NCBI RefSeq assembly: GCF_027172205.1
Contig: NC_070604.1
Span: 74,437,023 to 74,501,022 of the forward strand
DNA from: Podarcis raffonei
Taxonomy: Eukaryota; Chordata; Lepidosauria; Squamata; Lacertidae
Direction of reading: 5' to 3'
Length of the DNA stretch: 64,000 nt
Positions 37,801 to 49,300 of this stretch are shown one piece after another; within the stretch, counting starts at the first letter, position 1, and each line of letters opens with the position of its first letter. The notes under the pieces are model-generated. The model worked only from the letters and a program-made list of their open reading frames with translations. It did not search any database and was not told the DNA's origin. A program made the position numbers and the translations under genes.

Positions 37801-38401
37801 TTTGGCTGTCTGGGTCTCCTCTATGTTAATCTCAAGTGCTACTTTCATGTTCAGTGAAAGCTACGCACTTCCAGGCAATGCAACCACATACATTTGTGAT
37901 CACAAATCCAGTGCAAAATCCAATGTACAACTGAAATTGCTGATATTAAGTTTCCAGCTTTTATTTGGATTTTTTGTCCCTCTGTTGTTCATGGTTTTTT
38001 GCTACACCTTCATTGTCAGAACCTTAGTGCAGGCTCAGAACTCCAAAAGAAGCAAAGCTATACGTGTGATTATCTCTATCGTAGTTGTTTTTCTGCTGTG
38101 CCAAGTTCCCTACAATATGGTTCTCCTGGTGACGGCAGAATCTATGGGGAAACTGGACAAAGCTTGCCAGAGTGAAAAGCAATTGGCTTACGCAAAATAC
38201 GTAACGGAAACTCTGGCTTTCCTGCACTGTGGTATGAACCCTGTGCTCTATGCATTCATTGGTGTGAAGTTCAGGAACTACTTTGTGAAAATAATTACAA
38301 GCCTATACTGTGTGAGACATATGAACTGTGGAACTACCCCTGGTTCAAAGGTAAGTTCCGATACTGTCCACTCCAGACAGACAAGTGAAGTTTGTGAATG
38401 A
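34803..38401 (+). CDS. CCR6: CCR6 chemokine receptor (CCL20 receptor)
   Basis: Class A chemokine receptor that binds CCL20 and signals through Gi; in other vertebrates it guides Th17 cells, B cells and dendritic cells. The start lies in a small exon: ATG AGT GGG at 34,883-34,891, then donor gtatgt. The second exon 37,349-38,401 follows acceptor ctttcag. The predicted protein has 353 residues against 374 in human. Visible marks are an acidic, tyrosine-bearing N-terminus (DYSDLY), seven hydrophobic segments, DRY in SIDRYVAIVQA, CQVP in helix 6, NPVLY in helix 7, and the C-terminal SRQTSE shared with human. FCYTFIVRTLVQAQNSKRSK and GIYAINFNCGMLLL are near-identical to human CCR6. The N- and C-termini are shorter than in human. 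Intact. Confidence 0.96.
35466..35707 (+). mobile_element. Tigger-like MITE in the CCR6 intron
   Basis: Ends cagtggtacctcggatta and acccgaggtaccactg, TA on both sides. Best preserved copy of this family in the window. Confidence 0.88.
36377..36630. mobile_element. MITE with agggttgccatat termini (CCR6 intron)
   Basis: Inverted ends agggttgccatatt and atgtatggcacccct. Larger relative of 21,067-21,170. Confidence 0.6.
37349..38401 (+). CDS. CCR6: CCR6 main coding exon
   Basis: 351 codons including TGA at 38,399-38,401; covers the N-terminal tail, all seven helices and the C-tail. The TTG eleven bases upstream lies in the intron and is not a start. Confidence 0.95.
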   Translation, partial: EESTIADYSDLYAEIAMPCDKDEVRNFTKAFLPIAYSLICVLGFVGNMFVVITFVLYKRSDSITDVCLCNMAIVDILFVLTLPFWAVNYALDNWIFGDFLCKLTKGIYAINFNCGMLLLACISIDRYVAIVQAIKSFKLRARCLAHSKVICLAVWVSSMLISSATFMFSESYALPGNATTYICDHKSSAKSNVQLKLLILSFQLLFGFFVPLLFMVFCYTFIVRTLVQAQNSKRSKAIRVIISIVVVFLLCQVPYNMVLLVTAESMGKLDKACQSEKQLAYAKYVTETLAFLHCGMNPVLYAFIGVKFRNYFVKIITSLYCVRHMNCGTTPGSKVSSDTVHSRQTSEVCE

Positions 38402-39310
38402 CATAATGGATTATTGTGTATACAACATGGTTACCCTCGGGTAGAATCATTATTCAGGCCTCACACAGATATGCTGGCTTCTTTATACTGTTCAAATCAG
38501 CTCATTTAATACATCATGCCCGTATAAGCTTCTGCCACAGAAAACTGGTCAGTTTCAAAGGTAGCTAATAGCTCTTTACACATTTCAAATAAAGCCAGTC
38601 TCTCTGTTCCCATAGCGGGACCAGGTTTCCGGGTGTTTGCATGCGTACCTCTTCTCTTCAGACATACCAGAAAAACACAAGGTTGCCATCTTCTGGAAAT
38701 GCAGGGACTCGTTTCTTCCTTTAATGGGTGCAGCTGGCTCCTGTGTTTGTTTTGTTATAGTTCCACTTCAGCTATTGATATTATAAGAATTATCAAAAGT
38801 GTACTGTTATGCTTTGCTTTCTTGAATTGGCTAAGTTGTTAGCAATGGCACCTGTTGACCACTGGGAATAGGCTTTTCTTTTGCTGATTGAAATAGGCGT
38901 GGTTCCCCTCTCTGGCCCGTAAAAGGGTTTTAGAATTATAATTTGTATTAATTTTATCATATGTAGTCAAAAATGCAAAAACGAAGGGTAATGAGGGGAC
39001 AAAAGATAAAGGACCCATTTGAGAAGGTATAGGAAGTTTTTTTTATTGCTTAGTCAAGTGTAAACGACAATGACTGCCCTCCATCCCTGATATACCAGAC
39101 TATAGACATTGGGAGTTATTTTCTCTCTTTGTCTTGAAACCTTGTAAAGAAAAACGCTGTAAATGAACTTTAAAGGAGAAAATGTTTAAGATTATCAGTA
39201 TATATAGTCACTGAGGTGCCTTAGACCTGTTAATACTGTTCCTTTGCGCCTGTTTTGTTATGCTTGATTTTCAATTTGTATTTTCAAAAAAGTTGAATAA
39301 AGAAATAAAT
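38402..39310 (+). promoter_or_regulatory. CCR6: CCR6 3' UTR with two poly(A) signals
   Basis: AATAAA at 38,588-38,593 and again near 39,295; either could be used. No coding signal is seen between. Confidence 0.5.
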
Positions 39311-39369
39311 GATAAAAACAAGGTGAAGGTACATCATTTTTAAAGTTTTATCTGATGAATTGATACCTT

Positions 39370-39640
39370 CACATCAGGGCCGCCTTAAGCATATCCGGTG
39401 CTGTGGTGCAAAGATCCCTCTGGCGCACCCCCCCTGCAACTCCATAACAAGGGAGGGGGCAGTGGAAAATGTCCTCTGCCTCCCCCAAGGCCCTGATCCC
39501 AGGCGTGGCGGCGGCGATCAAGCAAGAAAACGTGCTGACAGGCATGGTCTCCAGCGTTGGGGCACCCGAGAAGGCAGCCCGGGAAGGCTGCACACTGCCT
39601 TTTGCCAGGAAGCAGGAGGACGACAAGGACCCCATCTTTA
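39370..39640. repeat. GC-rich hAT-like repeat fragment
   Basis: Begins 'cagggccgccttaagcatat' with a run of c and 'ccggtgctgtggtg', like the ends of non-autonomous hAT elements seen at 34.6 kb. No matching right terminus is seen. Confidence 0.4.
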
Positions 39641-39675
39641 GCAGATGGAGAGGCTTGGGAAGGAAGCTGCACACC

Positions 39676-41128
39676 CACAGTCACTTACAGACTCACTGTT
39701 AAGACTGTGTTCATGGAAGACAATCTTACTCAGCCGCGAGTGATCACCAAAGAAGGAGTTCTAGTTTCACTGTTGGGAGGCAGTATGCCGCTGAATATCA
39801 GTTACTGGGAATCACAAGGGGGGAGAATGCAGTTTCATTCAGGTAAGGCTAGCCTATTTCCCATAGGCATCTCATTGGCCACTGTGGGAACAGGATCCTG
39901 GACCCAACAGGCTTGCGGCCTGATACAGTAGGGCTCTTTGTTGTTAAATGCAGATTATATCTTTAAGGGAGTGCGGCGTTTGCCCATTCATTTAGGAAAT
40001 GTTTGAACAGGTGGGAAAGATAGGGTTAAAAATATAGACCAATAGGAAAGCCGGAGGCGGAGCCTACCTATGTATAAAAGGGCTTAGTCCAAGGTTTGAG
40101 TTAGTTGTTGTTGTTGGGAGCTGTTGGTGGGTAGTTGGTTGGTTTTAGTGGGTTGGCTGGTTGGGAAAGGCAGTTGGAGAAGCAGTTGGTAGGCAGTTGG
40201 TAATAGAGAGACAGTTAGGGCAGTGGGTTCTTGAGTGAGGGGAGGTAGAAGAGATGAGAGAGGAAAATAAGACTAAGAAAGTAAAGAGTAACAACGTTTG
40301 CAATGCCGTAAAAGTTTGTTTGTGACTGAAATAAAACACACTCTTCTCTATTAATTGAGAACCTGACTGAGGCTGAAGTGATTTTACTGGGGAGGACCTG
40401 GTTGGTGGCAGCGGATTAGTGGTGTACGGGTCAATAGTCCGTGAGACGACCGGGGGCTCCGTACGAACGCCACAGGGAGGAATAAACAACTACCGCTCAC
40501 ATTATCCTTAATCATTAGCCATTACTGGGTGGGGCTGATGGTAGTTGAAGTCCAGGTAATCCATTTATTTAGCATTCCTCATAATTTGCCTGCACAAAAC
40601 TTACATGGTTGTTAGAATATGTCCTTATATAGGGCATTCATTCTGATATGTTTACAGGGCAGTTGGACAGCAACAAACTTTCATCCTCATTTGCTTGTGG
40701 GGTGTTTACATGCTGCCCCATTAATCATTCAGCAGCAGCATCCCAAAACAATGAGATAGGTTGCAGGAACTACAAGTAAGTAATGGTGCCCTCCAGGCTA
40801 ATGAGTGGACACAGAGACATGCTTGCTCTCTGCTTGATCCAAAGCTGCAACTAATAGAGAAGCAAGATCTTCTGGGGGTTCATGCTGCAAGGTTATGCTC
40901 AGGTTGTATATATGCAGAAATAAAGACATGGTATCAAGCCAATCCAGCTAAAGAAAAGAAAATTGAGGAGCTTTATTTTATTTTTAAAAAGCAATTGTCA
41001 AAAACTTTTCAACCACACTAGAAATCCAGTCAATTACAAATTGTTTCTACATCCAAATTACAAAAATAATATACAGCTGAAAGAAGTGCTTTTTAGTAAA
41101 TGGTATTTTGTGAATACTACTCAGACAT
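39676..41128. repeat. Inverted duplication, arm A, flank part
   Basis: Reverse complement recurs at 61,040-59,428 and 55,013-54,526. It includes a CR1-like tail, an LTR-type piece and the transporter 3' UTR. In this arm the sequence is continuous; in the other it is split by 4.4 kb exactly between the counterparts of about 40,734 and 40,735. By eye the outer part differs by about 3%. Confidence 0.9.
39940..40490 (+). mobile_element. LTR-type retroelement fossil (LTR plus short stub), arm A
   Basis: Has a TATA-like tataaaag at 40,073, an aataaa signal at 40,331 and a 'ttggtggcagcgg' primer-site-like run at 40,410 just after the probable LTR end. No coding parts remain. The family is not assigned and the edges are approximate. 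It is shared with arm B, so it predates the duplication. Confidence 0.55.
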
Positions 41129-41344
41129 CAAGCAAGGGTACTATGTAATGTACCCTTGATGGGCCAGACAGACAGATTTGTAACTGATCCAGTATCGTTA
41201 ACATTGCTGCTGCACTCTGATCATTTCTGTTGTGGTGCTTGTTCACCATCATCATCATCACTGGCAGATGCCATACCCTCTTCTTTTCCATGGGAAGTCG
41301 AAGGCATTTGCTGTGCCTGTATTGCATGTGTTGAAGTTTCACTT
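40960..41344 (-). promoter_or_regulatory. 3' UTR and poly(A) signal of the SLC16-like gene
   Basis: On the - strand two overlapping signals (aataaaataaa) lie at 40,982-40,972, about 365 bp past the stop. Confidence 0.65.
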
Positions 41345-42526
41345 CTAAAGGGGGTTTTTATTGGTCTCGAATTGGCTGGGCTCTTCATCACCTTCAGAGT
41401 TCTCTAGGAAAGCCATTCCTCTTACCAGGGGAGGGTATCCTGTCGGATGTGTAGATCCTGAACTCTTGGCATCAGCTCTGCTCTCAGGGTGCTCTCCTTT
41501 ACCCTCAGGTTGGTCATCTGCAAAAGACACTCTGCGCTCTGTTGGTCTGAAAGATCCCAAAGTTTCTGCATCCGATATGGATAGCACTTGCCTTGGCCTC
41601 AAGTCAGCTAAGCTCCCAGGATGTGCACCTTCAGCATCATCATAGTCATCTGCAAAAGCCACTCTGCGCTCTGCTTGTTTGAATGATCCCGAAGTTTCTG
41701 CATCTGATACTGGTATCTCCTGCACTGGCCTCGTATCAGCTCTGCCCTCAAGATGCTCTCCTTCGTCATCATAATGGTCATCTGCGAAAGCCACTCTGCG
41801 CTCGGCTGGTTTTGTAGATTCTGGAGTTTCTGCATCTGATACGGTTAGCACCTGTACTGGCCTCAAGTTAGTTACACTACCAAAGTGCACATCTTCGTCG
41901 TCATAATGGTCATCTGCAAAAGCCACTTTGCGCTCTCCTGACATTTCTTCATCTGATGTGGGCAGCACCCATACCAGTTTCGGCTTCAGCTCTTTTGTGG
42001 TATCAAATTTCTCTTCTTCTTCTTCACCATCATATTCATTGACGAAAGCCACTACATCTTCTCTTTTATGGGGAATGCGTTCCAACTGTTTTGTAGATTC
42101 AAAAGTTTCTGCATCTGACATGGTTAGTTCCTTATTTGGCCTCAAATCAATTTCACTTACAAATTTCTCTTCCTCATCAGCCTCATACGTGTTTAGAAAA
42201 GCCAACACATCTTCTTTTTTGTAGGAAATGTATTCTGGATGTTTTATCAATCCACTTTCACTTTTAAATGATGTTTCTGGTGTGCTTAGCTCTTGCATTG
42301 GCATCAAATCTGTTTTTCTTTCAACCTGTTCTTGTGAGTCAATCTCCAATGTCCCAGCGGAAGATTTTGGTTCTGCTTTTGTCAAAGGCCCTGTTGCATC
42401 TGACTTCATTATGCTTTTTAACGATTTCACACTGAATGATTTAATACTACCGGCAAATCTTTTTGAATGATAAGATTGAGTTTCATCACCAGCATAAAGT
42501 GTTTTTGTGTAGGAGGAAGTTAGACT
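41345..42526 (-). CDS. SLC16-like terminal exon: acidic tail with 44-residue repeats
   Basis: One exon of 394 codons including the stop, after acceptor ctttcag. The core repeats begin RKVAFADD, RRVAFADD, RRVAFADD, RRVSFADD; the KVAF/RVAF/RVAF/RVSF cores start at 41,929, 41,797, 41,665 and 41,533, an exact 132-bp step. Each is followed by an Asp/Glu-rich block and then LRP-x-Q-V-L-x-x-SDAET. Two more diverged units precede them (KKEDVLAFLN, KREDVVAFVN) and one follows (RGMAFLEN). RVxF is the PP1 docking motif, and RVSFAD also occurs in PPP1R3 proteins. The tail is predicted to be cytoplasmic and disordered. Confidence 0.9.
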   Translation of the reverse strand, partial: SLTSSYTKTLYAGDETQSYHSKRFAGSIKSFSVKSLKSIMKSDATGPLTKAEPKSSAGTLEIDSQEQVERKTDLMPMQELSTPETSFKSESGLIKHPEYISYKKEDVLAFLNTYEADEEEKFVSEIDLRPNKELTMSDAETFESTKQLERIPHKREDVVAFVNEYDGEEEEEKFDTTKELKPKLVWVLPTSDEEMSGERKVAFADDHYDDEDVHFGSVTNLRPVQVLTVSDAETPESTKPAERRVAFADDHYDDEGEHLEGRADTRPVQEIPVSDAETSGSFKQAERRVAFADDYDDAEGAHPGSLADLRPRQVLSISDAETLGSFRPTERRVSFADDQPEGKGEHPESRADAKSSGSTHPTGYPPLVRGMAFLENSEGDEEPSQFETNKNPL

Positions 42527-45500
42527 CTGAAAGAAAAGAAATACAGTAAAATTATTATAGGGACTTAATTTTTTATTAATATTTTCTTTTTTCTAATGAG
42601 AATTTGTTAGAGGGACTTGATAGGATGAAGAATCTGATGCAAACAATATATGATCTTAAGAACTGTCTCTGTCTTCATATACCCTGTCCCAAGGGTCATC
42701 ACTGTTCTTAGAAATTAAGAAAGCTTCATCAAATTATATTGAAATCTAAACATCTGCCTATTAAATAACAAAATCCACAGAATCTTAATGGTGACTCAAA
42801 GCTCTTCCCACAAGAAATCGATAACCAAAACTATTTCAGGAGCATATTCTCTGGGTCAAAACTGAATCCCAACAAAATAAGTCACATTGGGTTGGTGGTT
42901 CTCTTTTTTTCTATAAGCAATTTTTATTAAAAGGTTTCAACATAATATACAATAAATGTCAAGCAAATCTAAAGAAGAGAAATAAGAAAGAGATCAGAAA
43001 TTCCCTGTCAGAGCTGACAATGACTATATTTCAGTGCCAAGTCAAAATCTGGCTTTTTTTACTCAGTAATCTGGGCCACAGTGAGGGTCACAGTCATAGT
43101 CACGCGGTGTTTGGCGTGCTTGTGTTGTTTGTTGGTGTTGAATAATATTAATTTCTGTAGCACTTTTAAATTAGTGCTAAAAAAAAAATCAAACCTACAC
43201 CAAGGGAAACTGCACAGCCAGGATCACCCACACTTTTGCCCTGTACAGATGGTACAAAATTCTGTGGCAAAGCCAGATTCTACTTGTTTAGAACAGAGTG
43301 TAGAATAATGGTATTTACCCCTAACGAAGGAGTGGGTGATTGCCAAGGAACTATGGTGTTTGTTATCACACATACAGAAGCATTAAGATAGTTTTTCGAT
43401 GACTGTGTTGTTTCTCTTTGCAGCCATGGAATGAAAGCAAGGATGCTAGCTGCAGCAATATTGCAAATTCCAGTTACTACAAAGCCAATATTGTAGTTGC
43501 CGAGCAAGTCATACATTGCACCTGCAATAAAAATAGGCGGGTTAATTTTCCAGACTTAATTTCTCAAAGAATAATTATTTCAACTGTTCCTGTAAAACCT
43601 TGCATTATAATGACAAACCAAAAGAGATTTTAAAAATTCTTCCTACTTTCCGGGGCCACATCCCAAACACAGGCAGCATAGTAAAGAGACTGCTAAATAA
43701 CTGTAAGGTGGGGAGTGGGAGTGGTAGGAACTAACTGCCTCATAAAATAACAGATTTGCATTGGTTGATTTACCTGCAAAGGGTGCACCAAAACAACTGC
43801 TTGCATTGACAACCATGAGAAATCCCCATGCAACTGGCATTTTCTCGGGTCCCATCAAATCAAATGTAAGGACAGGTAAGAGAACATAGTTTCCTGCATC
43901 AACAAATCCCAAAACAGAGCAAGCTGCTATTAGGGAGGGAAAGTTTGTACAGTGAGGAATGATAAAATATACCACACCTGGAAAACAAAACAAAAAACTA
44001 CATTGAAGGATATTTTATTACAGACAAACATGTTTACTGATTCATTAAAACATGACAATACAGTAACGTTACAGCCTTAAAAGTCCACTATCCAGCCATT
44101 ATGAAAGCTCAGTGCTCCATACTCAACAAATTTCTGTTTCTTAAACAGCTTCCCATCTCTGAAGGTGCTACGTAGTAAATCACTGCTGATACACTGGAGG
44201 TTTTTTAGCAGAGGTTGGATGGTCTTCTGTCGTGGATTCTTTAGTTGAGATTCCAGCATTGCAAGAGGTTGGACTAGAATATCTATGATTCGATGATTGC
44301 TTAAACTTAGGAGAATTTCATAAGCAGATGGGCAGGGAATCAAAAGTCTATTGGGTTAACACTAACCATTTTCTAAACTACACATTTGAATCTCAGATTA
44401 CCTCAACAACTGCATTGTTATTTCTAGGCTTTTTTCAGAACACTTCCAAAATAAATTAATCCTATCGAGGGCTTTTTACTCTCTTTACTGGGCCAGTGTT
44501 TTTTTGGGTAGGATACATAAACAATATCATTGGTTGACTCGTTAATGGGCATATTTCAAATGATGGTGGAACCCATTTGACTCTTTTAACTGGTCACAAA
44601 TCTTCTTAAATAGTTGGGGGGAGACTACATTTGCATACACAAGGTATGTATACTTCAGCATTAATCTTAAAAACAAATACTAGTTAGTTGTTGCTGATAA
44701 TTCTTTATTTATTGAGCCATTAAAGGGCAAGTATCCAATGAAAAATGATCAGTCTAGTGCTTGTCCTAGGTATATAGAGGCCCTATAATTCTTATGATTG
44801 GCCTAGTGTATTGCTTGGGATGACTTTTCCATCTACCAAATTCCATACATGCCGATAATTACGAAGAAATGGAACATCCATTCCACTGAGCCCACCCCTA
44901 ACTAGCTGACACTTGGCAGGGATAAGAGAATGGAGTGGGTCCATTTTTGACCACATTTTCAACTTTTACAAAAAGGCTTTGCACACCCTGACCAGAGAGA
45001 GAAAACACATATGCAACACGCCATTCAGCTATGGAGACAGAGGTAGAGTTCTGATTACACAGGCCTGGCTGGATCAAGTAGCAGAACTTCATTTATTTCA
45101 GTCACAGTCCTAATCGGCAATTGTGCTCACCATGGGAGTAGTTTTTCTAATATTGACTAGTCTCTTAAAAGCTTCACACTATTCCAACAAAATCAAATGA
45201 ATGCTTATGCGGAATACTTGCCAACGGACAATATGGACACTTGGTTAAGATACAGCCGATCGATTCGTTCAATATCACAGAGTTTTCCAAATAGAAGAGA
45301 GCTAACCATGCTGCTCACTCCAATTGCTACCATAATGTAGGATGCTTTCTCCAGTGGAATGCCCAGGTCACCAGCAAGTTTAATCTGCAAAATGAGGCCA
45401 CTGAGTTTATATTCACCTCTCTATGCATTTGTCATAAATACAATGTATATTTAGGCAACTGAGTGCTGATTACAACTGAGCAATCCAGGTCCTTCAGTGT

Positions 45501-46342
45501 TACAGCGGTTCCTTGTGTAAGTCGGAGTGTTTGAACGCACACTGCCGGGAGTTGGCAAAACATACATTAATGCAATTGAGAATCTGCCAGGAAGCATCAA
45601 ACCTCCTAATTATTCTTCTTTCTTCTTCTCCTTGCCCTCTCCCTCTTGCCTTCTCCCTCTTCTGTGGAGTCTGTGGACAGCTGCAAAGTATAGAACTGAG
45701 GCAATGACATCATTGATTTGCCATAATAAAGGGATGTGATAATTTGCATCTGACAGGTTCTTCATATAAAATAATTTGGTAGCCATCTTTAAGCCTTTCT
45801 GCAGAGTAAACAATGAAGGAAAGTGCAAATGGTCTCAAAAGGAACAGCTAAAGGTCCCTTTCTCAAGCTTATTTATCTATTGCATCCCTTCTTCTCAAGG
45901 AACCAAAGGTGGAGTACGTGGCTCTCCTCTTCCTCATTTATTCCCCTACCTATGAGGTAGGTTAGGGTGAGAGGCAGTGACCGCTGCCCCAAGGTCACTC
46001 AGCGTGCTTCATGGCCAAGTGGGGATTTGTACCCTAGTGTGAGGGACTGGGCTGAGGAGGAGGAGTGGTGGCCCTTCCAGGGAGGAGGAAGTGGAAGACA
46101 GTATAGATTGACAACAGGGGTTTGTGGGAGGTTGCAGCTCAGAGGCAGATGAAGGGAAAAGCTGGGAAATCATGGGAGAGCCGGAGCAACACCTGTTCTC
46201 ATTAGAAAGCATTCCAGACCTTCCATCTTCCAGAACCCATCAAGCCTTAAAAGTAGGAGAGGAAAGAGTTTGAAGACAGAGGGCATGTAGCAGCACCCAC
46301 AGAAGAAACGATGAGAATGACAAATGAGGAAGCGGGAAAAGT

Positions 46343-46392
<50 letters not shown>

Positions 46393-49300
46393 GATTCACT
46401 CAGGACAACACCATTACCCAAGAGACTGGGTTCTACAGCCTCTCTCTGTAAATAAAAAAAGACTGTAAGAAACGTATTCTTGTCTTTATACTTTCCTGGG
46501 CAACCAACCGGGAGCTGCTGACAGCCTCCTGACACCTGGTCTCGTAGTTGTTAGTCTAACACCCTGATCGCTATACCACACTGTTCTTGTTAGGTGAGTC
46601 CGCCCTGCCCACCCCCACCAATGATTTATTTGAAGTCTATTTACACCCTACACCTTCAGCACTGTAGTGTTCCCAGGCCAGCATAAAAGTTGAATGTAAA
46701 AATAAGTAAGCAACAACAAAATCTGTGCCTACAAAGTGTCATCAGATCTATGGTAATTATAGCAGATCAACCTTTGCCACCCTTCCCCGGGGTTATTTAA
46801 GATAAAAACAATAAAAAATTATCCTTTTTGGTGCACTGATCTAAGATCACAAATATCTCCTATTCTCAAAATGAAGACAACCAAGGACTTCACTTTTCTG
46901 TACCAGCTTTGTGTAAGTCATTTTTTCTCAGCCACCACTGACCATCTGTAAAATGTGGATAGAGTGCACAGTTGTAAAAGCACAAATTATAATGACAAGA
47001 AATTTCATATCTGGCATATAAATAAGGTTACATATTACCACAATACAGCTGTACCTCGGAAGTTGAATGGAATCCGTTCCAGAAGTCTGTTTGACTTACG
47101 AAACGTTCAACTTCCAAAGCACGGCTTCTGATTGGCTGCAGGACGCTCCGGTAGCCAATGAGAAGCTGCAAAAGCCCCTTTGCATGTTCAGCTTCCCAAA
47201 GAATGTTCAAAAATGGGAAGATTCATTTCCAGTTTTCGATTGTTCAGGAGCCGAAACGTATGAGTTCCGGGGCGTTCGAGAACCGAAGTACAACCTGTAC
47301 TTGCTCACACTTTTAAAATTATCCAAACACTTACTGGGTTTTGTTCCCAAGGAAGATACTTATTTAGAAGAATTTTATTATGAAACATTTGATTCTATAT
47401 TGAATGTTGTTGCATTGTAATCATATATAAAATTACATATAAAATACAGCAGAAAAGAAGCATACTTCTTTCGCATGAAAACAAGTGTACAAACTAGTTC
47501 TTACCATATGCACAAATGGTATGAAGAATCCAAATTTGGCTAATCCAAGAGAACAGACCCAAACCTCAAAGATACGATCTTTCCACAAACTTAAATCAAC
47601 AATAAAACCTCTTAGTGGGGAGGTTTTAAACTTTTCGACTACACTTGGATGAGCTCTATCTTTAAAAAACACAGAATTGAAACAAATTATTATTTGCATA
47701 ATAATATTTACAAAATACCATGTCTAATAAGGATGAGGGCCCACCATCAAGAAGCAGTAAAGATGAGAAGATGTGTTTTAAACCCTAAGCACATATATGA
47801 GGTTTCAATTGCTTAATAAACAAAAGGTAAAAGATATTCCTAACTAGTCTGCTATGTCTGCATAAGTGGTACTCTGACCTTGCCCTTAAATTTAGGAAGC
47901 TTGCTACAATAGAATTAAAATGCTCATATCTCACTAAAATTTCACAAAACAAGATGGAAATCTTCTACTTCCCCCACTGGCACCAAACCCTTTATCAACT
48001 GAATCCTGGGGAAAGAGGGGCTTCAGTTGTGGGATACTGGCCTAGTTTCAGACACTGCATGACCTGGGAGTCCTGATCATGCTACTCTACTCAGCCCCTT
48101 GAATACAGCTTTCTTTCAGCCAGAATTCAGTTCCGACACCTCTCAGGTGGGTGCCATTGGCATTCTAAGAGAATGAGGGAGGTGTTCACGGTGAGTTCTG
48201 GCACCTCTTTTTCTAGAATAGCAGCCCTGTCCTTGAAGTTAACTGAAGACAAATTTCTCATGTATTTTTCAAGTTCCTGTTCCCCACTCTGTAGTGTCTA
48301 GTTCAACTGACTCCATGACCTAATGTTGTTATAATGTGCATTCCCTGCTCTATTTCACATCACTGATGGCTGGCAAGGAATCATACACTATAATGGTATC
48401 AGGATGTGGGAGAAATTAGAATTTCTTAGATATCTAATGGAATAAATCAGATATTGTTGGTGGGGGAAGGGGGACATGCGCACATCCTTTTCAGCTGCAG
48501 CCCTATATTCTGGTTCTAACTCAGTAATTACTTCTGCATCTTACAGATGATTCTGAGTCAATGCAAGTTATGCATTCTTAACATGAAAATGAGAAAGGAG
48601 CCATGGAAAGTCATTTGCCAGGTGGGGTGATCAGGTAGGATACAAGACTGAACAGTGAAATGCAAGAAGCAATTTCAGCATGTGCAGCTTTCCTTACTCT
48701 TTATTCAGGAGTGGCAAACCATACTTTCCAAAATCTCATTTTCTTCTGTGGGGAACCTTTGGCCCTCCAGATGTTGCTGAACTCCCATCACCCCTGATCA
48801 GTTGCCATGTTTGCAGAGGCTCTTGGAAGTCGTAGTGCAGAAACATCTAGAGAGGCAAAGCTTCCCCGCAGCTGCTTTAAAAGGTTTGAGTCTGTCTGGA
48901 CATTAAGATCTGCCTTGGAAGGCCTGCTTGCAAGCCCACCAGTGAGACTGATTCAGCTGCCGGGCAAAAGAGACAAAATATTTTCTGTGATGACTGCCAA
49001 ATTATAACTCCCTCCTCACAGAGGTATGGATGACCCTGACTTCCAATTTTTAAGCAGGGTTTCAATACTTATTTATTTAGGACCACCTTTTCTTAATTAT
49101 GGCCATCCTTCAAAGCAGGGCTGGGGAAGCTTTGGCTCTCCAGCTGGACTCCGATTCCCATCAGCCCCAGCCAGCACAGCTAATGGTTAGTGATTATGGG
49201 AGTTGTAGTCCAGCAACATCTGGAAGGCCATAGACTCCTTGTTCCTGTCTTCCTGACACATCTAGTTGGCCTGTTGCAAATGAAAACATATCTGCAACCG

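Larger units (their letters stand above)
45880..46590 (-). repeat. SINE split by an LTR insertion
   Basis: 45,880-46,037 and 46,535-46,590 together give the inverse of a Sauria-type SINE ('tgaggtaggttagggtgaga', then 'ggccaagtggggatttgt', then 'taacaccctgatcgctatac'). The gap is filled by the LTR at 46,038-46,534. Confidence 0.65.
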
